Shown here piece after piece: positions 28,014-35,000 of a DNA stretch of 64,000 nt (its first letter is position 1; each line of letters starts with the position of its first letter). The DNA is taken from positions 62,001 through 126,000 of the forward strand of contig NZ_JAPWKD010000001.1 in NCBI RefSeq assembly GCF_028283705.1, read 5' to 3'. Origin of the DNA: Pantoea sp. GTDB taxonomy: Bacteria; Pseudomonadota; Gammaproteobacteria; Enterobacterales; Enterobacteriaceae. The notes beneath the pieces were generated by a model. The model ran no database searches, had not been told where the DNA came from, and saw only the letters and a program-made list of their open reading frames with translations. A program made the position numbers and the translations under genes.

Positions 28014-28561
28014 AACAACGTAGTCAGCGCATCATGTAACGCAGCGATAATCTGCTCCGCCACTTCTCCCAGCTGAACCTGCACAATCGCCCCCTCCACC
28101 AGCAAGACAATCTGCCCAACTGTTCTCTGTTGTGCTGTCGTGAGTTGCTGCGCAATCGCCGCCGCCATCTCTCTTTTATGCTCCAGAATCAGCGCACTGG
28201 CTTCCGGCAGGGTGTCTCCCAATTCCGCCGCACTGTTAATAAAGGCACAGCCACGGAAATCCGCTTCGCTAAACCAGCTTTGCAATGCAGCGGGCAGGGC
28301 ATCCACCAGCGCAGGCTGCTGCGCCAGTGCTGTGCGAAATGCTGTCATCCAGCGTTGATGGCGCTGTTGCAGAAACGCCACAATCAGGGCGTTCTTGGCG
28401 GGGAAGTGTCGATAAAAGGTCACTTTGGTAACGCCCGCTTCGGCAATCACTTTATCAATGCCGGTGGCGCGAATGCCCTGCTGATAAAACAGGCGCTGGG
28501 CGGTATTGAGGATGCGGTCGCGCGCGGCGGCCTGGGGATCGAAAGTCAGAGGAGCGAGCAT
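27998..28561 (-). CDS. TetR-family repressor
   Basis: 187 residues. The N-terminal helix-turn-helix spans about 14-60: RILNTAQRLFYQQGIRATGI, then AGVTKVTFYRHFPAKNALIV. The C-terminal domain is of the TetR_C_33/LmrA-YxaF type with FRGCAFINSAAELGDT, a motif of repressors that sense small aromatic or flavonoid-like compounds in some relatives. The start at 28561 gives MLAPLTFDPQAAARDR; a longer upstream frame overlaps the operators and the divergent gene. It diverges from a DUF1348 gene, with two matching palindromes in the gap, so it most likely represses both. Its ligand cannot be told. Confidence 0.88.
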   Translation of the reverse strand: MLAPLTFDPQAAARDRILNTAQRLFYQQGIRATGIDKVIAEAGVTKVTFYRHFPAKNALIVAFLQQRHQRWMTAFRTALAQQPALVDALPAALQSWFSEADFRGCAFINSAAELGDTLPEASALILEHKREMAAAIAQQLTTAQQRTVGQIVLLVEGAIVQVQLGEVAEQIIAALHDALTTLLKTGA

Positions 28562-28581
28562 AGCGTCACCGTAAAAAGGAA

Positions 28582-28599
28582 GTAGACAGAATTGTCTAC
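28582..28599. promoter_or_regulatory. TetR-type operator 1
   Basis: GTAGACAGAATTGTCTAC, an 18-base palindrome (seven-base arms GTAGACA/TGTCTAC). It lies 21 bases upstream of the tetR-type start. Confidence 0.8.
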
Positions 28600-28618
28600 A
28601 TACGGCAGGATGAATCAA

Positions 28619-28636
28619 GTAGACAGACCTGTCTAC
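28619..28636. promoter_or_regulatory. TetR-type operator 2
   Basis: GTAGACAGACCTGTCTAC, perfect eight-base arms with a two-base centre, 37 bases from operator 1 start to start. It lies just before the ribosome site of the divergent DUF1348 gene. Confidence 0.82.
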
Positions 28637-28654
28637 ATAAATAAGGAGACCATG

Positions 28655-29110
28655 ATGCTGATTCCTCCGTTTGATGAAAAAAGCGCCACGCAGAAAGTGC
28701 GGATGGCGGAAGATGCCTGGAATAGCCGCGATCCGCACCGGGTGGCACAGGTTTACAGTGAAGATACGCGCTGGCGTAATCGCAGTGAGTTTGTCAATGG
28801 ACGGGCAGATGTAGAGGCGTTTCTGCAACGCAAGTGGGCTAAAGAGCTGGATTATCGGCTGATTAAAGAGTTATGGGCGTGGCATAACGACCGGCTGGCG
28901 GTGCGCTTTGCTTATGAATGGCATGATGACAGTGGTAACTGGTTTCGCAGCTACGGTAATGAGAACTGGCACTTCGGGGCAGAGGGTTTGATGGTAACGC
29001 GCTACGCCTGTATCAACGATCTCGCAATCACTGAAGCGCAGCGTTTATTCCATTGGCCGCTGGGAACACGCCCGATTGATCATCCGGGCCTGAGTGAACT
29101 GGGGCTATAA
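28655..29110 (+). CDS. DUF1348 family (SnoaL/NTF2-like) protein
   Basis: 151 residues from the ATG at 28655. DUF1348 proteins have an NTF2-like cone fold and unknown function. Conserved features: [68 protein letters not shown] and ENWHF near the C-terminus. The start is chosen for its AAGGAG six bases upstream; the ATG at 28652 is three bases closer and less well spaced. It is the only gene on its side of the TetR pair, suggesting that its product acts on the compound sensed by the repressor. It is soluble, with no signal peptide. Confidence 0.87.
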   Translation: MLIPPFDEKSATQKVRMAEDAWNSRDPHRVAQVYSEDTRWRNRSEFVNGRADVEAFLQRKWAKELDYRLIKELWAWHNDRLAVRFAYEWHDDSGNWFRSYGNENWHFGAEGLMVTRYACINDLAITEAQRLFHWPLGTRPIDHPGLSELGL

Positions 29111-29118
29111 ACGCAGCA

Positions 29119-29265
29119 TTACTGCGCAGTGCGCCACTTCTTCGCTTTTGGCGCTTGCTGTTGTGCTGGAGGGGGGCTGCCTTCCAGCGCCACGCCCGCG
29201 AGGGTAAAGGCTGAGAAACTCAGCCACTGCTGCCATTTGCCATGTTGTGTTTTTGACTTTTCCAT
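29119..29265 (-). CDS. Candidate small protein, 48 residues, unknown
   Basis: Reading frame from ATG at 29265 to TAA at 29119: MEKSKTQHGKWQQWLSFSAF, then an LAGVALEGS stretch, a Pro/Gln-rich segment (PPPAQQQAP) and a basic C-terminus (KAKKWRTAQ). GAGG lies seven bases before the start. The middle could form a short hydrophobic helix. I do not recognise a family. It lies downstream of the 32-residue frame at 29413 on the same strand. The gap between DUF1348 and apbE is otherwise empty. It could be a chance frame. Confidence 0.4.
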   Translation of the reverse strand: MEKSKTQHGKWQQWLSFSAFTLAGVALEGSPPPAQQQAPKAKKWRTAQ

Positions 29266-29412
29266 TCTGCTGCCTCAGCGATATTCAACTTAGCTTCAAC
29301 ATTGCAGAATTCATGCCACAACACCGCTCTCAGCGCCACGCGGATCGGTTTCACTTTGCTACACTGCGCCAGCGCTGAAGCGGTGCAACGCGGGTTTTTC
29401 TGGTGCAGAAAT

Positions 29413-29511
29413 TTAACGCCCGCGCAGATGACGCTGACGATAATGCCGCCAGCATTGCAGGCTGCTGTAAAAAAACAGGCCAGTGGCCACCACAAGAATT
29501 GTATAAATCAT
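29413..29511 (-). CDS. Candidate small membrane protein, 32 residues, unknown
   Basis: Frame from ATG at 29511 to TAA at 29413: MIYTILVVATGLFFYSSLQC, then a basic tail WRHYRQRHLRGR. It has one hydrophobic segment (residues 2-19) followed by seven positive or His residues, so the N-terminus would face the periplasm and the tail the cytoplasm. GGGAG sits six bases upstream, an ideal ribosome site. It resembles single-pass small proteins of enterobacteria in size and layout, but I do not recognise it. Confidence 0.5.
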   Translation of the reverse strand: MIYTILVVATGLFFYSSLQCWRHYRQRHLRGR

Positions 29512-29652
29512 CTGACGCTCCCGTATGCGCGGTTGTGCAGGAACGGGTTATCCTGTGCCAGCCTTCAGTCAACTTCAAGCAGCTTTAGCCTGATTTACAA
29601 GCGAGTTATGCTTTGTAACAGGCTTAATTAAAGCGTTACAGATGAGGATTAA

Positions 29653-30690
29653 ATGCGTTTTCAGAATATTCTGCTGACAAGCCTGATGGTGATCGGGTTG
29701 AGTGGTTGCGATCAAACGCCGGGCCGACAAAGTATGGTGCTGGAAGGTAAAACCATGGGTACGGTATGGCGGGTTAGCCTCGCCGGAGTTGATGCACAGC
29801 GTAAAGCGTCATTACAGCAGGCGATTCAGCAACAGCTGGATCGTGACGATGGCGAGCTTTCTACCTGGAAGCCGGACTCCGTGCTATCGCGTTTCAATCA
29901 ATATCAGGGCAACACACCGCAACCAGTCAGTGCCGATATGGCGGATATCGTTACCGAAGCATTGCGCATCGGCGCAAAAACCAGTGGCGCGATGGACATT
30001 ACCGTCGGACCGCTGGTCAATCTGTGGGGTTTTGGGCCGACCAAACAACCTGCGCATACGCCAACGGATGCTGAAATTGCGGCGGCGAAAGCGCTAACCG
30101 GTTTACAGCATCTGCGGGTGATCCAGGCGGTTGACGGCCAGTGGCTGCAAAAAGATCTGCCGGGCTTGTATGTTGATCTCTCCACCATGGGTGAAGGCTA
30201 TGCAACCGACCATCTGGCGCGCCTGATGGAGCAGCAGGGCATCACCGATTATCTGGTATCGGTGGGCGGAGCGGTACTGAGTCGCGGCTTGAATGCCCAG
30301 AACCAACCATGGCGTGTAGCGATCCAGAAACCAACCGATCGGGAAAATGCGGTGGAAGCGCGGGTGGATTTACAGGGCCACGGCATCAGTACATCCGGCA
30401 GCTATCGCAACTATTATGAACTGGATGGCAAACGCATTTCGCACGTTATCGATCCGGCCACCGGGCGGCCAATCCAGCATAAACTGGTGTCGGCAACGGT
30501 GATCGCCACCACCGCGCTGGAAGCGGATGGCTGGGATACCGGGCTGATGGTGCTTGGCACTGAGCGCGCTAAAGCGCTGGCGCTGAAGGAGCATCTGGCG
30601 GTGTATCTGATAACCAGGCAGGGCGACGGCTTCAGTCACTGGATGTCGCCGCAGTTCAAACCATTCCTGATTTCACAGGATGACCACTGA
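29653..30690 (+). CDS. apbE: FAD:protein FMN transferase ApbE
   Basis: 345 residues, an envelope lipoprotein. It attaches FMN covalently to Thr/Ser of Rnf, Nqr and related flavoproteins. The lipobox VIGLSGC puts the acylated Cys at residue 19. Conserved segments: GKTMGTVWRVSL, DGELSTWKPDSVLSRFN, VGPLVNLWGFGP, DLSTMGEGYATDHLA, and the metal and FAD motif ISHVIDPATGRPI. Threonine/aspartate residues of TSGAMDITVG also belong to the active site. It is followed after 14 bases by alkB on the same strand; ada, which lies between them in E. coli, is absent. Confidence 0.95.
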   Translation: MRFQNILLTSLMVIGLSGCDQTPGRQSMVLEGKTMGTVWRVSLAGVDAQRKASLQQAIQQQLDRDDGELSTWKPDSVLSRFNQYQGNTPQPVSADMADIVTEALRIGAKTSGAMDITVGPLVNLWGFGPTKQPAHTPTDAEIAAAKALTGLQHLRVIQAVDGQWLQKDLPGLYVDLSTMGEGYATDHLARLMEQQGITDYLVSVGGAVLSRGLNAQNQPWRVAIQKPTDRENAVEARVDLQGHGISTSGSYRNYYELDGKRISHVIDPATGRPIQHKLVSATVIATTALEADGWDTGLMVLGTERAKALALKEHLAVYLITRQGDGFSHWMSPQFKPFLISQDDH

Positions 30691-30704
30691 TTACGGAGGC
30701 GCAA

Positions 30705-31346
30705 ATGCTGGACTTGTTTAGTGATGAAGCGCCGTGGCAGGAACCGTTGGCTGAGGGGGCGGTGATCCTGCGTCGTCGCGCCCGCGAGCAGGCGGATGCA
30801 TTGCTGGCGGAAATTCATACCATCGCCGCACTTAACCCGTTTGCTCATCGCATTACGCCGGGTGGGCACCGTATGTCGGTCGCCATGACCAACTGCGGCA
30901 ATTTGGGCTGGTCGAGCGATTCACGCGGCTACCAGTACACCGAACAGGATAACCTCAGCGGACATACATGGCCGCCGATGCCGACCTTGTTCCGCGAGCT
31001 GGCGCAACAGACGGCGCTGGAAGCCGGGTTCAGCGGTTTTAACCCGGATGCCTGTCTGATCAACCGTTATGAGCCCGGAGCCAAACTGACGCTGCATCAG
31101 GATAAAGATGAGAAGGACCTGCGCCAGCCGATCGTTTCGGTGTCGCTCGGGCTGCCCGCCGTGTTTCAGTTTGGTGGTTTCGAACGTGGTGATGCCACAC
31201 AGCGCGTGTTACTGGAACACGGCGATATCGTGGTATGGGGTGGGCCTTCGCGTCTGCGCTATCACGGCATTCTGCCGCTCAAACCGGGTGTGCATCCGCA
31301 GGCCGGTGCCTTTCGCTATAACCTCACTTTCCGTCGCGCCCATTGA
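30705..31346 (+). CDS. alkB: DNA oxidative demethylase AlkB
   Basis: 213 residues, Fe(II)/2-oxoglutarate dioxygenase that repairs N1-methyladenine and N3-methylcytosine. Iron ligands are in LHQDKDEKDL (His-x-Asp) and the His of RLRYHGILPL; 2-oxoglutarate is held by the Arg residues in FRYNLTFRRAH. Substrate-lid residues are in the MPTLFRELAQQ block. ATG follows a GGAGG ribosome site (ACGGAGGCGCAAATG). It lies 14 bases after apbE, so the two are probably co-transcribed. With ada gone here, it is not clear how the adaptive response is regulated. Confidence 0.96.
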   Translation: MLDLFSDEAPWQEPLAEGAVILRRRAREQADALLAEIHTIAALNPFAHRITPGGHRMSVAMTNCGNLGWSSDSRGYQYTEQDNLSGHTWPPMPTLFRELAQQTALEAGFSGFNPDACLINRYEPGAKLTLHQDKDEKDLRQPIVSVSLGLPAVFQFGGFERGDATQRVLLEHGDIVVWGGPSRLRYHGILPLKPGVHPQAGAFRYNLTFRRAH

Positions 31347-31432
31347 GGGCGCGTTGGATGAGAATTATTCTTGCTATCATCTGACGCACCATTAAACTGC
31401 AGGCTGCAAAAGTTTACTGCTGGAACCGTTTA

Positions 31433-33085
31433 ATGGCTCTGCTTCAGGTTGTCTATCGCCAGTATCGCTGGCCTTTTATTGGCGTCATCCTTCTTACTTT
31501 ACTTAGCGCCGCGCTCGGCATTGGCATGATTGCCTGGATTAATAACGAGCTGATCACGGCGGTGAATACCTCGGTTAGCGTATTACCGGCGTTCCTGCTG
31601 CAGCTGTTTCTGCTGATGGCGGTGACGCTCGGCTCACAGCTGTCGCTGACGCTGCTGGGTCATCACTTCGTCTGGCGTCTGCGTGGCGAATTTATCAAAC
31701 GTATTCTGGATACCCGCGTAGAGCGTATTGAGCAGATCGGCAACGCACAACTGCTGGCCGGGCTGACCAGTGACGTGCGTGCCATTACCATTGCTTTTGT
31801 CCGTCTGCCGGAGTTGATCCAGGGCATCATCATTACCCTTGGTTCCGCGCTATATATGGCGTGGTTATCACCGAAAATGCTGGCGGTGACCTCGTTGTGG
31901 CTGGTGGTCACGCTGGTGGGGGGCTGGCTGCTGGTGTCGCGTGTTTATCAACATATGGCGAAGCTGCGCGAGGTGGAAGATGACCTCTATCGTGACTATC
32001 AAACCATCATTGAAGGGCGCAAAGAGCTACAGCTGAACCGCGATCGCGCGCAGCAGATTTACGACAGCGTTTACCAGGAAAACGCCAGAAGCTATCGTCA
32101 CCATATTGTGCGTGCCGATACCTTCCATCTCAGTGCGGTGAACTGGTCAAACATTATGATGCTTGGGGCGATTGGCATCGTGTTCTGGATGGCCAATGGT
32201 CTTGGCTGGGCCAATACCGCCGTGGCGGCAACTTACTCGCTGACGCTGCTGTTTCTGCGCACGCCGTTACTGGCAGCTGTGGGCGCTTTACCTACGCTGC
32301 TCAGTGCTCAGGTGGCATTTCGTAAGCTGAATACCTTTGACCTCGCACCTTATGAAGAGGAGTTCAAAGCCTTGCCCGCTGCCAGTGAGTGGGAATCCCT
32401 CGAATTACGTGATGTTTGCTTCCATTATGGCGAACATGGCTTCGAAGTGGGGCCGATCAACCTGACGCTGCGTCGGGGCGAGCTGGTGTTCCTGATTGGC
32501 GGTAATGGTAGCGGTAAATCGACGCTGGCGATGCTACTGACCGGCTTATATCAGCCGCAATCCGGTAGCTTGTTGCTGAATGGCAAAGCGGTTGACTGGC
32601 ACAATCTGGAAGTTTATCGCCAGCATTTCTCTGCGGTGTTCACCGATGTGCATCTGTTTGATCGTCTTATCGGCCAGGCTGGTCAACCCGCCAATCCGGC
32701 GCTGGTACAGCTTTGGCTGGAGCGTCTGAAGATGCAGGATAAACTGAAGCTGACGGGCAACAAGGTACTGAATCTGCAACTGTCGAAAGGACAAAGTAAG
32801 CGCCTGGCGCTGCTGCTGGCAGCCGCAGAGGAGCGCGACATTCTGCTGCTTGACGAATGGGCCGCCGATCAGGACCCGCATTTCCGCCGTATTTTCTATC
32901 GCGAGCTGCTGCCCTGGTTACAGGAATCCGGCAAAACGGTGTTTGCTATCAGCCATGACGATCACTATTTCATTCACGCCGATCGCCTGCTGGAAATGCG
33001 TGACGGTAAGCTGAGTGAATTGACCGGTAGCGAACGTGAAATGGCAACGCTGGATGCAGTAAAACGCACCGATACCGGCCATTAA
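31433..33085 (+). CDS. yojI: ABC exporter YojI
   Basis: 550 residues: a six-helix membrane domain (1-300) fused to an ATPase domain. YojI exports the peptide antibiotic microcin J25 in E. coli with TolC. Walker A is [16 protein letters not shown]; the signature is [12 protein letters not shown], the LSKGQ variant also found in E. coli YojI; Walker B is [14 protein letters not shown]-loop is [10 protein letters not shown]. The start lies 86 bases after alkB, with a likely own promoter (TTGGAT, 15 bases, TATCAT with TGC before it, 31354-31380). Confidence 0.94.
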   Translation: MALLQVVYRQYRWPFIGVILLTLLSAALGIGMIAWINNELITAVNTSVSVLPAFLLQLFLLMAVTLGSQLSLTLLGHHFVWRLRGEFIKRILDTRVERIEQIGNAQLLAGLTSDVRAITIAFVRLPELIQGIIITLGSALYMAWLSPKMLAVTSLWLVVTLVGGWLLVSRVYQHMAKLREVEDDLYRDYQTIIEGRKELQLNRDRAQQIYDSVYQENARSYRHHIVRADTFHLSAVNWSNIMMLGAIGIVFWMANGLGWANTAVAATYSLTLLFLRTPLLAAVGALPTLLSAQVAFRKLNTFDLAPYEEEFKALPAASEWESLELRDVCFHYGEHGFEVGPINLTLRRGELVFLIGGNGSGKSTLAMLLTGLYQPQSGSLLLNGKAVDWHNLEVYRQHFSAVFTDVHLFDRLIGQAGQPANPALVQLWLERLKMQDKLKLTGNKVLNLQLSKGQSKRLALLLAAAEERDILLLDEWAADQDPHFRRIFYRELLPWLQESGKTVFAISHDDHYFIHADRLLEMRDGKLSELTGSEREMATLDAVKRTDTGH

Positions 33086-33096
33086 CGGCTGATGTG

Positions 33097-33822
33097 TTAT
33101 TGAAGCACCAGAGGATGCGTGACCAGCGTTACCACGCGCTGCTCACTTTGACTGAAACGCGCCTGAAGCAAGGTTTGCTGGTTAAAGTGCGCAGAAAAAT
33201 CCTCGGTTAAGCGCAGCCGGGCGGTATGGGTCGTCAGATCGAGATGGATCAGCTCCGCCTGGAGAAATTCCATGGGTTGATGTAACTGCGGCCACAATGC
33301 CTTATACACACTCTCTTTCAGGGAAAATAACAGCGTCGCCCCCATAGCAAAGGGCAACGCAAGCTGTTGCAGCAGCGCACGTTCCTGCGCATTCATCAAC
33401 ATTTCCGCCGTTTCCTGCGCCGTCCTGGCAGCCATCACCTGTTCTACATCAACACCGACGCACAGCGGTTCACGCGTTGCCGTAATCACCGCCATATCAT
33501 GGCTATGCGAAAGTGAGGCCTGCACGCCTGCGGGCCAGCAGGGTGAACGATCGGTAGCGTTGAGCAGCATAAAATCCGCCACGCCAAATTGTGCCATCAC
33601 TTCGCGCGCCAGCCAGCGGCTGGCCAGATGTTCGGACTTACGCTTAATCACCGCCTTTTCCAGTGCCGCAGGCAGTGGCAATTGCCAACGTTGATGCAGC
33701 TCGGCCTGCCAGTGCTGTTTATCGAACTGACACCAGGCGAGCAACGGGGAGCCCGGTGTTATGCCAGCGGCGAGCAAAAAGGGTGATTCAGGAACGGTAA
33801 GCGGTGTAGCGGGTGTAAACAT
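33097..33822 (-). CDS. 4'-phosphopantetheinyl transferase, EntD-like
   Basis: 241 residues, Sfp/EntD type. It would transfer phosphopantetheine from CoA to carrier-protein domains. Motifs: KSEHLASRWLAREVM, NATDRSPCWPAGVQASLSHS, the metal motif CVGVDVEQVM and the C-terminal FSLKESVYKALWP. EntD usually works with enterobactin synthases, but no NRPS or carrier-protein gene lies in this window, so its target is elsewhere. It converges on yojI after 11 bases. Iron-related neighbours (fhu genes 1.2 kb away) fit a siderophore role, but that is inference. Confidence 0.9.
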   Translation of the reverse strand: MFTPATPLTVPESPFLLAAGITPGSPLLAWCQFDKQHWQAELHQRWQLPLPAALEKAVIKRKSEHLASRWLAREVMAQFGVADFMLLNATDRSPCWPAGVQASLSHSHDMAVITATREPLCVGVDVEQVMAARTAQETAEMLMNAQERALLQQLALPFAMGATLLFSLKESVYKALWPQLHQPMEFLQAELIHLDLTTHTARLRLTEDFSAHFNQQTLLQARFSQSEQRVVTLVTHPLVLQ

Positions 33823-33870
33823 AAGGAATCACGGCTGACGGAAAAGGGCATTTAACCAGTCAGCCGGAGA

Positions 33871-33889
33871 GAGGGCAAGCTCAGCCCTC
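33871..33889. other. Short hairpin next to the small unknown gene
   Basis: GAGGGC, seven-base loop, GCCCTC lies between the PPTase start and the small gene end. There is no U-run on the minus strand, so its role as a terminator is uncertain. Confidence 0.3.
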
Positions 33890-33896
33890 ACCGTCT

Positions 33897-34100
33897 TTAG
33901 TCATTAGGGGGAATGGCAAAACTCTTGATCGATACCACAAAATGCTGATGGCCTTTACTGATGCGCGCACCGCGATCGCACCAGCGAGACGCCAGGCGGA
34001 AGAAATCGTCGCTGCCAATATCGTAAGCCAGTTCGACTTTACTGATACCGGAGTGCAGGAGTTCTTCAGCGTCCTGCAGATTTTTTGCTTTGATGACCAT
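33897..34100 (-). CDS. Small conserved-looking hypothetical protein, 67 residues
   Basis: MVIKAKNLQDAEELLHSGIS, then VELAYDIGSDDFFRLASRWC, a DRGARISKGHQHF block and IKSFAIPPND at the end. It is soluble, about one-third charged, with no signal peptide. I do not recognise a family. GGAAA lies about 8 bases before the start, a weak ribosome site. It lies in a gap between the PPTase gene and a divergent acetyltransferase gene. Regular codon use and a well-formed alternating pattern make it likely to be real, but it could be another start. Confidence 0.65.
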   Translation of the reverse strand: MVIKAKNLQDAEELLHSGISKVELAYDIGSDDFFRLASRWCDRGARISKGHQHFVVSIKSFAIPPND

Positions 34101-34313
34101 AACGGTTTTCCATCGTAAAACAGGAGACTAAAGGTTAGGGTAATAGTGTGACAGTTTTGTTTCACTCAGATGAATTGCTGTCACAATTTAGCAAAAATGT
34201 GATCTGGGGCAGAATTTATTGCTCACGGTAACTTACTGATTATTTGGTGAAAACAATGTTAATTCTGGCTATTTTCTGATACCCATTAAGGGATTGGACA
34301 ACAGGAGGTTGAG

Positions 34314-34874
34314 ATGACAGTACCCCGGCTCGAAACGCCACGATTGCTTCTGGAACCGCTACAAAGCAGCGATGCCATCCAGGTACAACACATCTTCCCA
34401 CGCTGGGAAATCGTACGGCATCTGACTAATGCTGTCCCCTGGCCATACCCTGCGGATGGGGCCAGTTATTACATTAACCACATCGCGTTACCCGCAATGG
34501 AGGCCGGTCAGGCATGGCACTGGAGTTTACGCCATCGTTCCGCACCAGAGACAGTGATTGGACTGATCTCCCTGCGCGCCGGTGAGGAAGATAACCGGGG
34601 TTTCTGGCTGGTGCCAGAATGGCAGGGGCAGGGGTTGATGAGCGAAGCCTGTGCTGTGGTGACTGACTACTGGTTTTTGACCCTGAAACAACCTCGTCTG
34701 CGCGTGCCCAAAGCGATGGATAACCTCGCATCTCGACGCATCTCCGAACGCACCGGGATGCGGCTGATCGATACCTTCAGTAAAGCCTTTGTCGGTGGCG
34801 AAATGCTGGCGGGCAACTGGGAAATCACGCAGGAAGAGTGGCTGGCACAGCGGACGCAGAAATCTGCTCCGTGA
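34314..34874 (+). CDS. GNAT-family N-acetyltransferase, RimJ/RimL-like
   Basis: 186 residues. It begins with VPRLETPRLLLEPLQSSDA, the RimJ/RimL-like opening. The acetyl-CoA motif is NRGFWLVPEWQGQGLMSEAC (about 102-121), with VVTDYWF following and NLASRRISERTGMRL near 150. The substrate could be a ribosomal protein N-terminus, an amino acid or an antibiotic; sequence alone does not decide. AGGAGG lies eight bases before the start. It stands alone and its 3' end faces fhuB, separated by REP-like copy 3. Confidence 0.85.
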   Translation: MTVPRLETPRLLLEPLQSSDAIQVQHIFPRWEIVRHLTNAVPWPYPADGASYYINHIALPAMEAGQAWHWSLRHRSAPETVIGLISLRAGEEDNRGFWLVPEWQGQGLMSEACAVVTDYWFLTLKQPRLRVPKAMDNLASRRISERTGMRLIDTFSKAFVGGEMLAGNWEITQEEWLAQRTQKSAP

Positions 34875-34892
34875 TGCAATATCGCACCAGGT

Positions 34893-34967
34893 CGTAGCGG
34901 CGCAATTTATTGCGCGCTTTTGGCAGAGGCGCAGCTGATAATAGCGCGATAAATCGCGCCGCTACGG
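34893..34967. repeat. REP-like palindromic element, copy 3 (paired)
   Basis: CGTAGCGGCGCAATTTATTG on the left and GCGATAAATCGCGCCGCTAC on the right form an inverted pair around about 25 bases. It lies between the convergent acetyltransferase and fhuB genes. Confidence 0.85.
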
Positions 34968-35000
34968 ATCCGAGCAGATAAGCAGGCGTAACACCCTCTC

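Larger units (their letters stand above)
29111..29652. other. Gap between DUF1348 gene and apbE
   Basis: 542 bases. The minus strand holds the two small candidate frames listed separately, 147 bases apart. The plus-strand end (29583-29652) would hold the apbE promoter; an AGGA ribosome site precedes apbE. No tRNA, repeat or terminator was identified. Confidence 0.5.
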
